DNA from: Hippopus hippopus
Taxonomy: Eukaryota; Mollusca; Bivalvia; Cardiida; Cardiidae
Assembly (NCBI GenBank): GCA_946811185.2
Contig: OX328097.1
Location: 4,760,242 to 4,824,241 of the forward strand
Length of the DNA: 64,000 nucleotides
Reading direction: 5' to 3'
In this document: positions 10,400 to 21,681 of the stretch, one piece after another
Numbering within the stretch: position 1 is the first letter of the stretch
Layout of the letters: every line of letters begins with the position of its first letter
Position numbers and translations under genes: made by a program
The notes under the pieces: generated by a model
Databases searched by the model: none
The model's input: only the letters and a program-made list of their open reading frames with translations
What the model was told of the DNA's origin: nothing

Positions 10400-10930
10400 T
10401 TAGGCCTAGAAAAGGTCAGGGTCATAAAAACCAGGGATTGTTTGGTGAAGGGTTAAACTCCCATTTACCAAAGTATTTCTCATTCATATTTGGATGGAAG
10501 CGACCAGTCAATGCATTATCACACTCCAGTATATATATCACAGAAATTCAGGAAGGTATCTTTCATTTAAGCGTATAAATAAGATTACCAGACCTTTAAA
10601 CATGATCTGAGCCTTGGGCTACAGAGCCAACAGATCTGATGTATATACAGTATAGAATGTCACCTCCAGCATTCATGAACTTTGCTCTTTCAAGCTTCAG
10701 ACTAATTTAGCTTTCTCTGTGTTGGTTTGAAATAGCTTTATCTTTGAGGTTTCTGAGGAATAATAATAATAATAACTTTATTTAGAGAAGGTTACATGTT
10801 AAGACATAATTTCATTTTCTACATGGCCTTCTTACACCATAACTTTCAGAAATTAATAAACAATATTATCTACAGGCGGTCTATATAAAAGTGAGAACGT
10901 GTAGCATTTAGAAAAAAAAAATTTTTTTTG
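10400..10930. other. No feature recognised
   Basis: Non-coding; contains an (AAT)n run near 10760. Confidence 0.5.
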
Positions 10931-10941
10931 CGATTCATTTG

Positions 10942-11168
10942 TTTAACGCTTCTAAACGACAAAATTTTAGCCTTGTCCAAATTAAAGGCATTTGCAGACG
11001 ACAAATTAAATGTGAATCAAATCGTGGAATTTGTCTTTCATAGAGTTGAAAACATTGTTGGAAAAGGAGAAAATGCTGGTAACCAGCATTTTCTTCTTTT
11101 CCGACAACTTTTTCAAAAGGCTTCTTCCTCAAGGTAGGTAGAACTCGAGATTGTGTAGTAAAGAGTTA
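10942..11168 (-). mobile_element. MITE family A, near-complete
   Basis: It runs TTAACGCTTCTAAACGACAA to GATTGTGTAGTAAAGAGTTA, with an intact inner hairpin. Confidence 0.85.
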
Positions 11169-11170
11169 CG

Positions 11171-11232
11171 TGAGTGTTCACGCCGTTTTCAACAGTATTT
11201 TAGACATATCACGTCGATAATTCACCTTCATC
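11171..11232 (-). mobile_element. SINE 3'-end fragment
   Basis: GTTCACGCCGTTTTCAACAG..ATATCACGTCG matches the tail section of the SINEs at 18025 and 49135 and abuts the preceding MITE. Confidence 0.55.
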
Positions 11233-11518
11233 TTCATCTTCTGTGGTCTCAAGCGTCTACTTTAGATGGCACGAACGCTGTATTTTTAAAGAATATGATA
11301 TATATGCTTAGAAGTGCTTGTTTTCATATTTTCTAGGAAACTTCGTTTATCTTTTTGTTTTTGGCGTGTTCTTATTTATTGATCTAACTTGAAAGCACTA
11401 TAAAAATGTTAAAACAGGTGGCGACAGTTTCATACAGGTAAACTCGGTCAAACTACCTTCACTGCGATCATATTCATACCAGATTATTTTACATTCTTTT
11501 CCGATAAACACTGATTAA

Positions 11519-11748
11519 ATGAGCCAAGCTCTGTAAAAAGGGGGCTTAAAGCATCTGCAAAAAGTATCGACCCAGGTCAGCCTGCGCAGTCCGCGCAGGC
11601 TGATATGGGTCGAAACTTTTTGCGATTTGTGAAGTTTCTGTATGTCCAAGTACCATTCTATCTCCAGATCGGGCTGGTTATTAAACTAAAAGGATTTTAA
11701 GGATTTTATGGATCCATAATTATGTAATGAATTGCTTGATATAATGCA
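11519..11748 (+). mobile_element. MITE family B, 3'-truncated
   Basis: It begins ATGAGCCAAGCTCTGTAAAA; the central GC-rich hairpin has arm CAGCCTGCGC. Family B is about 265 bp with ends reading TGAGCCATGCTCTG and its complement. Here the sequence switches after ATAATGCACC directly into a family A arm. Confidence 0.85.
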
Positions 11749-11885
11749 CCATTTCTCCTTATTCCACACTGTTTTCTATCCTTTCCTAGACAAATAACGA
11801 CATTAGGGCGACATTTAAATCCTCGTCTGCAAACGTTTTGAATTTGGGCATGGCTAAATATTTGTCGTTTGGTAGAGGTTCAACC
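11749..11885 (+). mobile_element. MITE family A, right half only
   Basis: It starts within the hairpin (CATTTCTCCTTATTCCACAC) and continues to TTTGTCGTTTGGTAGAGG. It is fused at base 11749 to the truncated family B copy. Confidence 0.75.
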
Positions 11886-12145
11886 CATTGCCTGCTAAAT
11901 GCGACTCGATCACCTTTTGTGAACACTGTAGATCGACATTGAATCACGATTGTCTGATAACGTGAGATAAAACTTACGAAAAGAAATTTGAAATAGAAAA
12001 GTTTGGTTTTCACTTCCGGTTGGAAATTTTGGCAGTTCAAGGATCGAAAAGAAACGAAAGAATGAATATGTGACACTTTATAACACCCATACCAAATATT
12101 CATGCTGCATAGCGAAATGCTATGATAAAGTCAGGTAGTTATTTC

Positions 12146-12433
12146 TTTACCACACGAAAAAATTGTAGACAAGTCCAAATTGAAAGCAGCTGCAGACGAC
12201 ATATTAAATGCGGCTCAAATTGTGCGATTTTTTTCTACACAATCCCGATTTTAACCACCTTGAGGAATGAGGCTTTAGAAAACATTGTAGGGCGAAATGC
12301 CGTTAACCAGCATTTTCTCCCTTTCCTTGTTTTCTACCCTTTCAAAGACAAAATTTATCGTTTGATCCACATTTCTATTTTCGTCTGAAAGTGCTTTCAA
12401 TTTGGTAAAGACTAAAATTTTGTCGTGTGATAA
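12146..12433. mobile_element. Two family A copies, partial minus then plus
   Basis: A left half copy (TTTCTTTACCACACGAAAAA to about 12230) is followed by a plus-oriented copy (CTACACAATCCCGATTTTAA to TGTCGTGTGATAAAGGCTTA). The second hairpin has lost most of its left arm. Confidence 0.75.
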
Positions 12434-12649
12434 AGGCTTAAGTTATTAACATCTAAAACAAAAACAAATAATATTACGTCAAGCGCGAGAAATGTAAGGT
12501 AAATGACGTCATATTTCCATCTGGTTGTGAGTCACGTGCATTTTACCTAGGTAACTAGAATATAAAAATCGGTATTTTCACTGGTCGTACCCGTGGAATA
12601 TCGAAAAATATTTTCACCGCTATTTCTCGATATCCTACCGGAAAGCATG

Positions 12650-12778
12650 AAATAAATAGAGTTTATTTCATCAGCTTGTGGTTAATATTGGGAAATATTT
12701 GCACTCGTTATTTTCGCGGACCTTTCCCTTTTGAGGCAAATATTTCCCCATATTAACCACAAGCTGATGAAATAAATT
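12650..12778. repeat. Long inverted repeat, 41-bp arms
   Basis: Arm TTTATTTCATCAGCTTGTGG..AATATTTGC at 12662-12702 is repeated inverted at 12736-12776 with a 33-base spacer and almost no mismatch. It is a candidate foldback MITE; no copy elsewhere in this window. Confidence 0.75.
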
Positions 12779-13195
12779 ATATATTATATTTCCTCTGATT
12801 ATTTTGTCAACGAATGCCACTTTTAAAACTTAAAAACTTAAAAAACTTAAAAAAGTAGTTCCAGATTTTCGGCAGGAGGAAAATATTCACTGTAACGGGG
12901 AAATAATTCCCCCCAGCTTAAATTACGACATTTCTTTACCCATCACATTTCTAAAAATAGACGCATGAAATATAATATATGATGATCGAAGAGAATAGTT
13001 GACACATTTTTCATAAAGGAAAAGGGATCAAATACCGCCACAAAAAAAAATCAGTTCGACAAAATTACCATCGTCAAGGCCCGAGTACGTCAGTTCCCTA
13101 GGGAACCATTGTCGGGAAAAATGGACTTCGTAACGTAGCGACTCGGGGAGAATGACCGTATTTATATGTATATACTCTTAGGAAGGCCAGCAAAA
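12779..13195. other. Non-coding, with a short ACTTAAAAA minisatellite
   Basis: A short tandem of ACTTAAAA-type units occurs at about 12824-12857. Nothing else recognised. Confidence 0.5.
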
Positions 13196-13280
13196 TCTTA
13201 CGAGCCTCTGCGGATAGTGTAGATCAAGATCAGACTGCACAGAAGGTGCAGTCTGATCTTTGATCTACACCGTCCTATAT
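13196..13280. repeat. MITE family C hairpin
   Basis: Arms GTAGATCAAGATCAGACTGC and its complement lie around ACAGAAGGT. Family C elements are about 210 bp with TTAACCCTTA-type ends; here only the core is clear. Confidence 0.75.
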
Positions 13281-13985
13281 TCTAGAAGATGGTCTTGTCT
13301 TACACGTCCTTGAGCTTGCTGTAAATGGGCATTAATGACGGACTAACAGTATCGATAAACTGTCTTAGCAGTCGAAGTGTAACCGTGTTGATTTAATGAA
13401 CTATAAACACGGAAATACAATCTAATTGAGAAGTGAATTCCGTATTGCTAGCCATTCTTTATTTAATACTGAGGAACTTTTAATAACGTCGTCTTGTTTC
13501 ATTTCGTGGTATAGGAGTTAAAGTAGATCTAATGGTTCATTCGCTATCGTGAAAAGTGACTGACCTCAATGTAATGGTAGCCCCAACCGTTGGCTTGAAT
13601 CTGAATCAAGAAAAAGATAGACGGCGTTGGAGGTACTAGAAAAGGAATATTTAAACTCGTTTATGGATTAGTATGCAGAGAAATATTGAAAAGTTACCTC
13701 GCCATCAATTCCTTCTTTTTCCCGATTGTTTTGCATATTGTTGAAAGGTGAAATTTTCAAATAGATGTATTTTTCAAATTAGATGTTTATCCAAATCATC
13801 ACACATACTTGGTCACACATACTAGCGTATATCTTAAAGTGCGTTGACTAACGCAATAAAAAAAGACTGTTTGCATTGCGCTTATCATGCTGAGTCTACA
13901 TTGAACTGAATTTGTTTTGCCTGCATACGTTTAGAATTTCAGGTTGATACAATCACTAGAAAAAGATTTACATACTTTCAAACAA
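13281..13985. other. No feature recognised
   Basis: AT-rich non-coding stretch. Confidence 0.5.
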
Positions 13986-14713
13986 AATGGGTGTAAGTGC
14001 CTTGGTGGTATTCTCTATGGAGTTCAAAAAATGATCATGTCATATCCAAAAGAAGGTCAATAGGACAAATCTTTAAAACAATGTATTTGGATACTCTAGA
14101 AAACTACATTTTCAATCCTATACTCTTGAAAAATGATCCGAATGCTTGTCTTCGTGATAACTCGGATAATTTCGAAAATGGATCATGTCGGTCAAAAACA
14201 GGGTCGCTGGGACAAATCTTAGAATAAACAGTCTGAAGGTTTGTCTTGATGATATCTTGGTCAACTTTAGGAATATGTTACATTGGTTCAAATAGTAGTT
14301 CAGTGGGACAGATCTTTGATAAACCCTGTATACAATCTAGAGAACAAATACTCATTTCAATACACATTGAAGTCAGATTGTTTATCTTGTAGTATCTTGG
14401 ACAACTTTTAAAACAGATCATGTCAGTTCAAAAAGTAGCTCACTTCAACAAATCTCAGAAATACCCTGTGTACACTCTAGAAGGCACATTTCCAGACATA
14501 TACTCATGACAGTTGGTTGGAATGCTTGTCTTCATGATATCTTTGATGCGATCAAAAGGAGAGTCACTGGGACAAACCTTACGAAAAACCCTAGGTGCCA
14601 CAATTTTAGACCTAAATTCATGAAAGTTGGTCAGAATGCCCGTCTTCGTATAATCCTCTCAAAGGTACACAGGGTCAGGTGAGCCATGCAGAGCCAACAT
14701 GGCCCTCTTGTTT
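13986..14713 (+). repeat. Modular repeat: degenerate units plus shared tail
   Basis: Units containing CTGGGACAAATCTTAGAA, CCTGTATACA-CTCTAGA, ATACTCATGA and AATGCTTGTCTTCATGATAT recur with spacings of about 146, 95, 142 and 122 bp (some units deleted). The block ends CAGGTGAGCC-ATGCAGAGCC-AACATGGCCCTCTTGTTT. That tail matches those at 48188-48228 and 51831-51870, placing this in the same superfamily. The small ORF at 13997-14227 is inside it. Confidence 0.7.
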
Positions 14714-14893
14714 CATTATACGATTCCGAGTGTTAACGACCCTGTGGCATAATTCTGTTGAAAACACTGTGGCGATCAAAAACATTGTTTTCTCTCTTTT
14801 CCCCACAATACTCACTACCCTTTCAGTTTGTCTTCTGCAAATGCTTTCCATATGGACTAGTTTTAAAAAAATGCCGCCTGGTAAAGACTTGAA
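14711..14893 (+). mobile_element. MITE family A, decayed
   Basis: ATTATACGATTCCGAGTGTTAAC to GCCGCCTGGTAAAGACTTG; the hairpin centre is lost. It abuts the modular repeat tail. Confidence 0.7.
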
Positions 14894-15755
14894 TGGGGCA
14901 TTAAAGCAGACTTTTTTTGCAAGCTTTTTAGAAAATTTAACAAACACTGATAATACTTTATTCGCGTGCAAAGGTGTCTTTATAAATTAAACAGAGGTAG
15001 AAGTCTACATGCAGAAAACATGATGGGTGATTTTTTTTTTTTTGTATTTTACTGCAAAATTTCCTATCCCGTTAGTAACGGTATATCCGTTATTGCATAA
15101 CAAGGGATAAATACATTTATACATGTAGAGTGGAAGACTTGTTTTGAAGGTCATGGGTTCGAGTCTTTCCGAAAGAATTTTTCCCCAGCATTTTCACACT
15201 AAAATCACGTCCTTATAATTATCCTTCAGAGTGCTAACTTTCTCAACCTCTTCTCCAACCCCTCCCCCCCCTCCCCCCAAAAAATGGGGTCAAATTGTGG
15301 TTTAATGTCCCTTTAATCTCTCGTAATCTATCAAACGAAACCATTATCTAAGAGCCAGTGCGATATGGAACGTTTACGGTTAGATAACGGGGTGTACCAT
15401 GAAGCTTAATTTAGTGAAGGGTGTGGAAAAAACGATAACAATTCAGTGGGGTAAATCGTTTTGCACTGAAGTATGTTCGTTCGATTTGAGACACAGCGCA
15501 GCTCTTATATCTAATTGATAATCGTGGGGAGTTAATTCCCGATTCTATTTCACTTCAATAGATAAATCAGGTTAGCTGTACGGAATACAACTGAATGTAC
15601 ACTTAGTCGGGGTATTTGATAAATGAGTATGGTTGTTATTTTATTTTTGTTTTGAATTCCTCCTTTAATACATTTACCGTTTAAAACACCTTTGCAAAAC
15701 ATAGACAGGCCTGATTACGTTAAAGTGAAATTTAAAATCTACTAGTGAATTAAAA
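14894..15755. other. Non-coding, no gene recognised
   Basis: Contains T-runs, a C-rich run near 15260 and a segment at about 15560-15640 (GTTAGCTGTACGGAATACAA) that recurs diverged at about 15860-15955, suggesting an old 300-bp duplication. Confidence 0.45.
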
Positions 15756-15806
15756 CATTGAGGCAACAGGAGAAATTGCTCGTTTCGAGCAATTTCTCCT
15801 TTGGCC
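15756..15806. repeat. Diverged family A-like hairpin
   Basis: Arms AGGAGAAATTGCTCG and CGAGCAATTTCTCCT pair perfectly, yet each arm differs from the family consensus at the same two paired positions. Confidence 0.6.
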
Positions 15807-15945
15807 CCAGAGCTTTCAAAGCGATCTGTTATATGACCTAATATTTCGTCTGCTTATTTGTCGACAGGTAGATCAGGATAGTTGTTTGGAATACGATAGT
15901 TCTGACGTTCACTTATTCAGGATATTTTTGTATATAATCGTGTGA

Positions 15946-16050
15946 TAAATGAGTCGGTTTACAGTTTTGTATTCTGTTTTTTAAATGAGTCGATTTACAG
16001 TTTTGTTTTCTGTTTTGAATGAGTCGGTTTCCAGTTTTGTATTCGGTTTT
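15946..16050 (+). repeat. Tandem repeat of about 35-45 bp, three units
   Basis: AATGAGTCGGTTTACAGTTT..GTATTCTGTTTT recurs at about 15947, 15984 and 16017 with small changes. Confidence 0.75.
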
Positions 16051-16352
16051 TATTTAAAACATAAACAAACGTGTTGAAGCCTGGATTTCAAGAGAAAAGG
16101 ATAAATTCAGAATACTCGTTTCTTTGATTTTCATGTGATAATATTAGATGCTGGACTTGTATCTCCCAACAAGAGAAGGTATGTTGATATAATTATTTTT
16201 TTTTTTGAGCCATTTTTGCTTATTTTGTAAATGGCCAAAGCATCAATTGTCGAACGTTACCAATGTTAAAATGGGTACATGAATGTCAAACATTGCTAAA
16301 AGAATGAATGAATAAATATCAAATTTTGCCAGTAGAATAAAAGAATTAATTC

Positions 16353-16591
16353 AACCCTTTATTATCATGCAATCGCGTGTTTTGACGATTCCCCGAGGAA
16401 GACAGCGTCTCAAAACATTGTAGAAAAAGGAGATAATCCTATTGAACGGCATTTTTTTTTTTCTTTTCTCACGACGTTTTCTTTCTGTTTTACAGCCAAA
16501 ACTTTTCAGTTTAGCCATATTTAACTGGTCATTTGCAAACGATTTAATTTGGGGGGAAAAAAAGTAGCATTTTGTCGTTAGTAAAGGCTTT
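16353..16591 (+). mobile_element. MITE family A, decayed
   Basis: Starts CAACCCTTTATTATCATGCA, ends GCATTTTGTCGTTAGTAAAG; hairpin weakened. Confidence 0.75.
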
Positions 16592-16746
16592 CTTTCGCAG
16601 GGCCAGGGGCTGTATGATAAAGTGTTAAATGTATTTGCAAATTTTGGACATTCACTTTATTTATATTTCCACGATTATCCAAATGAAACCAGAAAATCGA
16701 TCTGTGTTTAAAAAATTATAATTGCATTTTTATATGTACTCAAACA

Positions 16747-16975
16747 ATCCTTTACCCAACAATTCAGTGTTTCAACAACCCTAATTATGAAAACCTTCGA
16801 AAACATTGCGGAAGAAGGAGAAAATGCTGGTAACCAGCATTTTTTTTAAAATTTCCCACGACATTTTTTACCTTCAAAGACGAATGTCATTTGTTTATCC
16901 ACATCCGAATTGACGTCTGCAAATGCTTTCAATTTGGATACCAGTCTACATTTTTGTCGTATGGTAATGATTTAT
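16747..16975 (+). mobile_element. MITE family A
   Basis: TCCTTTACCCAACAATTCAG to TTTTGTCGTATGGTAATGAT; the left hairpin arm is complete, the right arm eroded to a T/A-run. Confidence 0.8.
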
Positions 16976-17206
16976 CACTTCGCCAAACGACAAAATTTTA
17001 GACTTGTCAAAATTCAAAGCATTTGAAAACGACAAATTAAATGAGGTAAAAATTATGGAATATGTGAGTGAAAGGAGAAGAACATCGTGGGAAAAGAAGA
17101 AAATGCTGGTTACCAGCAATTTCTCCTTTTTCCCACAATGTTTTTCAATGCCTTCTCCTTCAGGCGCAATATAACTAGGGATTAGGCTATGTAGTAAAGA
17201 GTGAAA
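16976..17206 (-). mobile_element. MITE family A, abutting the previous copy head-on
   Basis: CACTTCGCCAAACGACAAAA to GGCTATGTAGTAAAGAGTGA, hairpin near-intact. The two copies meet end to end and point toward each other by their GTCGT ends. Confidence 0.8.
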
Positions 17207-17351
17207 TAAATCAATAATTGCACAGTATTTTATTTAGAGTGGTAATGATCAATCTGTTTTAATACAGCACTTTCATTCATAAACATTCATAAGCTTAAAC
17301 TGCAACATACAAATGAATAGCTTATATAATGCTCTCAATATCTGGATAAAC

Positions 17352-17571
17352 CCCTAAACAAATAATGACGGGTTTTAACGACACGGTGCGGGGGGGGGGG
17401 AGATTTTGGACAAAATTGTGGGAAAAGGAGTAAATGTTGGTAACCAGCATTTTCTTCTTTCTCCACAGTGATTTTTGCCCTTCATTGAGCAGCATTGTTT
17501 TTTTTATTCGTCATTTGCAAATATTTTGAATTCTGACAAGTTTACAATTTTGTCGTTGGGTAAAGGGTTAG
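17352..17571 (+). mobile_element. MITE family A with a G10 run
   Basis: Ends TTTTGTCGTTGGGTAAAGGG; the CACAATCCC end is eroded. A poly(G) run sits near 17390. Confidence 0.75.
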
Positions 17572-17643
17572 AAAACTGGGGGAAAAACCTTGAAGCATAA
17601 AAAAATATCTAGGGAATTTACCCATGAAGTGCTCAGCACAAGT

Positions 17644-17856
17644 TAACCCTTACACTGGCTAAGCGCGATTCACTGACCTTTTGCGGACAGCGTAGATCAA
17701 GGTCAGACTGCACAGAACGTGCAGTCTGACCTTGGATCTACACTGTCCGGTAAGTAGATATCTTTCCCCAAAAATACCTTTGAAATAGACAAACTTAGGT
17801 TTTGACTGTCAGCTTGAAAGTTTCATTTTAATTTATGTAGCAGGATCAGGGTTAAA
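17644..17856 (+). mobile_element. MITE family C, near-complete
   Basis: TTAACCCTTACACTGGCTAA, then TTTTGCGGACAGCGTAGATC and a perfect hairpin with arm AAGGTCAGACTGCAC, then a tail with GCTTGAAAGTTTCATTTTAA, ending AGGGTTAA. Confidence 0.85.
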
Positions 17857-18021
17857 ATTGACTCTATTTCAGATAAAGTGCACACAAAACGATTCCTATA
17901 TCTATAGGTTCGCCGAAGTTTTGTTCACCTTGTTTACGAGTATGAATCAAATACAACACCTAAATACCAGACTATATCTGATCAACCACTCAACGTCGTT
18001 GTTGTTGTATGCTGTTGTATG

Positions 18022-18316
18022 GTGTTTAACGCCGTTTTCAACATTATCTAAGTTATATCGCAGCGGCCAGACTACCTACCTATTCGTGCCTACCAGCTGG
18101 TGTTTCTTTAACCGGTAATCCGCACAATCGTTTTTAAAAGCCACTAGCTGCTTTCCCATAACCATCGTCGAAACAATGGTCGGTGGTGAGAGAGGAAGGA
18201 ATCCTGTCGTAATGATTATCATCAATCCTCGGAAAGAAATTGGCCGAGCCGGGGATCGAACCAGCGACCCCCTGTTCTCAAGTCCTGTACGCTACCGACT
18301 GAGCTAGCGGGGTTCT
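18022..18316 (-). mobile_element. tRNA-derived SINE
   Basis: On the minus strand: a head with TAGCTCAGTCGGTAGCGTAC (A box) and GGTTCGATCCCCGG (B box), then a body with GGATTGATGATAATCATTAC, and a tail with TTGAAAACGGCGTTAAACAC. It has the same body as the plus-strand SINE at 58117. It is a Pol III retroposon, not a functional tRNA. Confidence 0.9.
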
Positions 18317-18390
18317 GCCACTCAACGTCGACCTCGTGGGTCTAAGTGACGTCATAACTGCGGTACACTTGAATTCGGTGCTCTGACCTG

Positions 18391-18652
18391 ATACGGCTTG
18401 CAACACGCGAAAAGGAGCATTCGAACATTTGCGTAAAGTGTCGTCTCGGATCAGCATGCCAGGCTAATCCGAGACGGCACTTTACGACTACATTAGATTT
18501 TATCCTACAGTAGACTTGTGCAAAACAGAAAATTACATAAAAACGGAAAGGGTCGTTTCAGATTAGTCTGCGCAGATGGCACAGGCTGATCTGAGACGAC
18601 ACTTTTCGTAAATGTTCGAATGGCCCTTTTCGCGTGTTGCAGGCCATATATG
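18391..18652. mobile_element. Palindromic MITE with about 57-bp TIRs and two inner hairpins
   Basis: The left end, GGCTTGCAACACGCGAAAAG..GAACATTTGCGTAAAGTGTC, is inverted at the right end. Each arm contains its own hairpin (GTCTCGGATCAG..; CAGGCTGATCTGAGACGAC). Only copy in the window. Confidence 0.8.
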
Positions 18653-18669
18653 TGATGTTGCTGTAAGTC

Positions 18670-18895
18670 ATTTTTTCCAGACGACAAAAGTTAAGACTAG
18701 TCCAAATTAATAGTATTTGCAAACGATAATTCAAATGTAGCTCCAATGATGATTTCTGTCTATGATAGGGTATCATACATTGTGGGGAAAAGGAGAAAAC
18801 GCTGGTTACCACAATTTTCTTCATTTCTCACAATATTTTCAAAAGCCATCTCTTTCAGGGTCGTTAAAACTCGGGATTGTTTCGTAGAGTTAACT
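18670..18895 (-). mobile_element. MITE family A, followed by a partial copy
   Basis: TTTCCAGACGACAAAAGTTA to GATTGTTTCGTAGAGTTAA; hairpin partly eroded. A second minus copy starts at 18894 (CTCTTTACCAAACGACAG) and is truncated by about 18955. Confidence 0.8.
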
Positions 18896-19336
18896 CTTTA
18901 CCAAACGACAGTTTTTAGACTGGTCAAATTAAGCACATTTTGCTGTCTGGCAACCTTATGTGGTTCAAATGATAAGGAATCGTCTTAGAAAGAGGTAAAA
19001 ACAAATGTGGCCTAATTGCCAATAAAAGTACACACATGTATTGTAATTGTCATTGACTGTACATCCACGTAAATGAGTCTGCATTTCAAAAAGCCGATTG
19101 AATTCCAAGAACAGTGCAATGCTTCAGCATTTATTTTCCAATAAACTGCCTATATGTATGTTATATGAGCTGGAATTTGTAAGTTCGTAAAAAATTTAAA
19201 ACAGGAATTAATTATTAACTTGACACACATATTTCATTAAAGGTGTCAGTCGAGCCTTTCTATCATGCTCTGTTTAATATTTGTCGCCCTATCATCGTTT
19301 TTCTTTGCTCTTTCACTGCCAATGACGACTGAAATG

Positions 19337-19601
19337 TGATCAATGCTCTGACCAAAGGGGGTTTAATGCATCTCCGTGATGTATTACACCAAGAAACTCA
19401 TCACATTTTTATGGATCCATAAAAATCCATCTTGTCTAACAAACGACTGAATTATGAGGAGCAATTGTCCTTGAACATGCAAAAAAAAAATAAAAAGCAA
19501 AAACTATCGACTCGGGTCAGCCTGCGCGAACTGCGCAGGCTGACCCGAGTCGATAGTTTTTGCAGATGCATTAATATTACTCCTTTTCACAGAGTATGGT
19601 C
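19337..19601 (-). mobile_element. MITE family B, complete length
   Basis: Ends TGATCAATGCTCTGACCAAA and CACAGAGTATGGTCGA; the hairpin arm GGTCAGCCTGCGCG..CGCGCAGGCTGACC extends outward through ACTCGGG/CCCGAGT to about 35 bp. Confidence 0.85.
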
Positions 19602-19688
19602 GATAGCTTTTTTGCAGACGGCGAAGATCAAGATTAGACTGCACAAAACGTGCAGTCAAATCGTTGGTCTACACCATTCGCTACCTGA
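19602..19688 (-). repeat. MITE family C core
   Basis: GCAGACGGCGAAGATCAAGA..GACTGCACAAAACGTGCAGTC; abuts family B. Confidence 0.7.
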
Positions 19689-20023
19689 CGCTTACTGAAG
19701 TCATCGTCACTTGCGGTGGGAATTTTACTTGTAGACTACAAAAAAATCAAATTACTTCAGTTGGCACCGACAGAATTATCAATCACGAATATTTACCAAG
19801 TAATCCTGTGTTTTATGGTCCTAAGGAAAACTTTTTTTTTAACTAGCATTTTTTTTTGTCTACAATTTTTGGAAAAGCGTATTTGGTCAGGGTCGTTAAA
19901 GTAACTATATAGCTGTCAAAGTAAACAAAGCGGGTGTTAAATTGCATTTAAATTCGAATCGTGCCATTTAAAAGTATGGAAATTATTATGAAGATGACAA
20001 TCTATAATTTCACGGTCGGTCCA

Positions 20024-20144
20024 AGTGCTACTCGCTGGCAGAGAAATTAATTTAAAAACTAGTTGCCAGGTTACTCTACTTTTTGATTACTATTTATCTG
20101 ACTTTAAAATTTATTTTTCTGCCAGTAACTAACACTTGCACTGA
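20024..20144. mobile_element. Small inverted-repeat element, about 120 bp
   Basis: Left end AAGTGCTACTCGCTGGCAGA..AATTAATTT is matched inverted by AAATTTATTTTTCTGCCAGT..AACACTTG at the right, about 37 bp per arm with several mismatches. Confidence 0.65.
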
Positions 20145-21144
20145 CCACACGATAACAGATTGTCAGCTGCACACTATTTTCAATACCTTAAAATGGTATA
20201 GTATGAATCTAAATGCATTTTAACACCTGCATTGCTCTTTTGGCCGCTCTTGTGCCTTTAATCTAAATCCAGATTGCTTGGTGTAGTGTTAAATAGCTAC
20301 GCCATAACGGATGACAATGTAATGCTCTGTCCAAGTAATTTGCAACAGGAGAATGTCGTATATAGCCGTGAGGTCAATTAATCTGTTCCTTCTATACAAT
20401 GATAAAAATCCTGTTATTAATATAGACAAGAGACAATGCCCTGGAAATAAGCACGATTCAGATACATGTGACATTGTCGTAGATCCTCCTCCCCTTCCTC
20501 CATGTTCCTTTGCTCCCTTTAGTCTCAATAATGAAACGTTTACGATGCTTCTTTTCATATTTGGACATTTACTATGCACCGTACCGTCACAAGTCCATCG
20601 TGAATTTTCCGGTAGAAAAGATACGGCGCTGTACTGACTTTGTTTCGTCGGTCTAATCTGTATTGCAGTGAAATGCAATTAATATTTAGTGACGCAAATG
20701 ACAGAAGACAAATTATGAAACGTTTCATTACCTATTTAGCGCTTTTAGAGGTCGTTTACAACATGTAGACCTCGAAAATCTAACGACATTTATCGCGTTT
20801 GGCAGCCCTTTTGTGTCTTTTTACGGAAACGTAAACATCTCTAGTGAAAGATAACTGAAGCTGTTTTTATTTTTTTATGTCTAGCGCTTAAAATGCAAAT
20901 ATTTGTGTTTGAAACGAAGGATTATTGAATACACAAGTAATAGGTATATTCATAATCTAGTTTTGTTGTCAAATTGTGAATTATGAGAGTTTAAATGTGT
21001 GCACAAAATCTGTGCGGGTATTTCTACTAATTTTTCGCGATCGTTTCTGTACTCGGATGCGTCCTACCAAAAACTTAAAATCGCATTCGAGGACAGTTAT
21101 CAGTCCTACTGCTCCTTTTATAACTCTTTCTCTTTTCCTTGTCT
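20145..21144. other. No gene recognised
   Basis: Opposed ORFs of about 90-130 codons at 20289-20678 show no domain or splice signals. No repeats matched. Confidence 0.45.
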
Positions 21145-21312
21145 TAGGAAGAAGGGTTTTGAAAACAATTAACTTTTTCCCCGTTTCCCACAATGTTTTC
21201 TGTCCTATCAAAGACAAATTCCAGTAATAGAGTCCTTTTCAATTTGTCGTCTGCGAATACTTTCAATATGGAGCATTCTACATGTACAATCTTGCTGTCA
21301 GGAAAAAAGTCA
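21145..21312 (+). mobile_element. MITE family A, right-hand two thirds
   Basis: GAAGGGTTTTGAAAACAATT through CCCACAATGTTTTCTGTCCT to CTTGCTGTCAGGAAAAAAG; hairpin left arm lost. Confidence 0.75.
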
Positions 21313-21401
21313 CTTGCTTTATACCTAACCGTTTCCCTGAAACTTGAAAGCGGCGTTAAGAACTAAACCAACAAAGAATTGAGTCATGTTTGGTTGAAAA
21401 G

Positions 21402-21681
21402 TTGGTTTAATGCATCCTCAAAAAATTTCGACCCAAGTCAGCCTGCGAGAGTCCGCGCAGGCTGAATTGGTTCGAAACTTTTTTTTTTTGTTGGTAAATT
21501 GTCTGCCTGTCAATTGATCATTCTATCCAGGGATCGTATATACACATATATACGATCCCTGTTTTATCTTATGATTCAGTCTGTTTTTTTTTTTAAATGG
21601 ATCCATTTTATGTTACTACTTGCTTGGTATAATGCATCACGAATATGTAGTGAAATCCTTTTCACAAGAACACCGCTCATT
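21402..21681 (+). mobile_element. MITE family B carrying an inserted 34-bp palindrome
   Basis: TTTAATGCATCCTCAAAAAA, hairpin CAGCCTGCGAGAGTCCGCGC..., then the interior, ending ATAATGCATCACGAATATG..CCGCTCAT. Between the family blocks TCATTCTAT and TATGATTCAGTC lies a foreign palindrome. Confidence 0.85.
21528..21561. repeat. 34-bp micro-palindrome, copy 1
   Basis: CAGGGATCGTATATA, a 4-base centre CACA, then TATATACGATCCCTG. The arms are perfect. A 31-bp version occurs at 60415-60445. Confidence 0.9.

Noticed and set aside
20289..20678. 129-codon minus ORF and an overlapping 94-codon plus ORF
   Set aside because: No recognisable motif, no splice sites, no repeat relation; probably random open frames.
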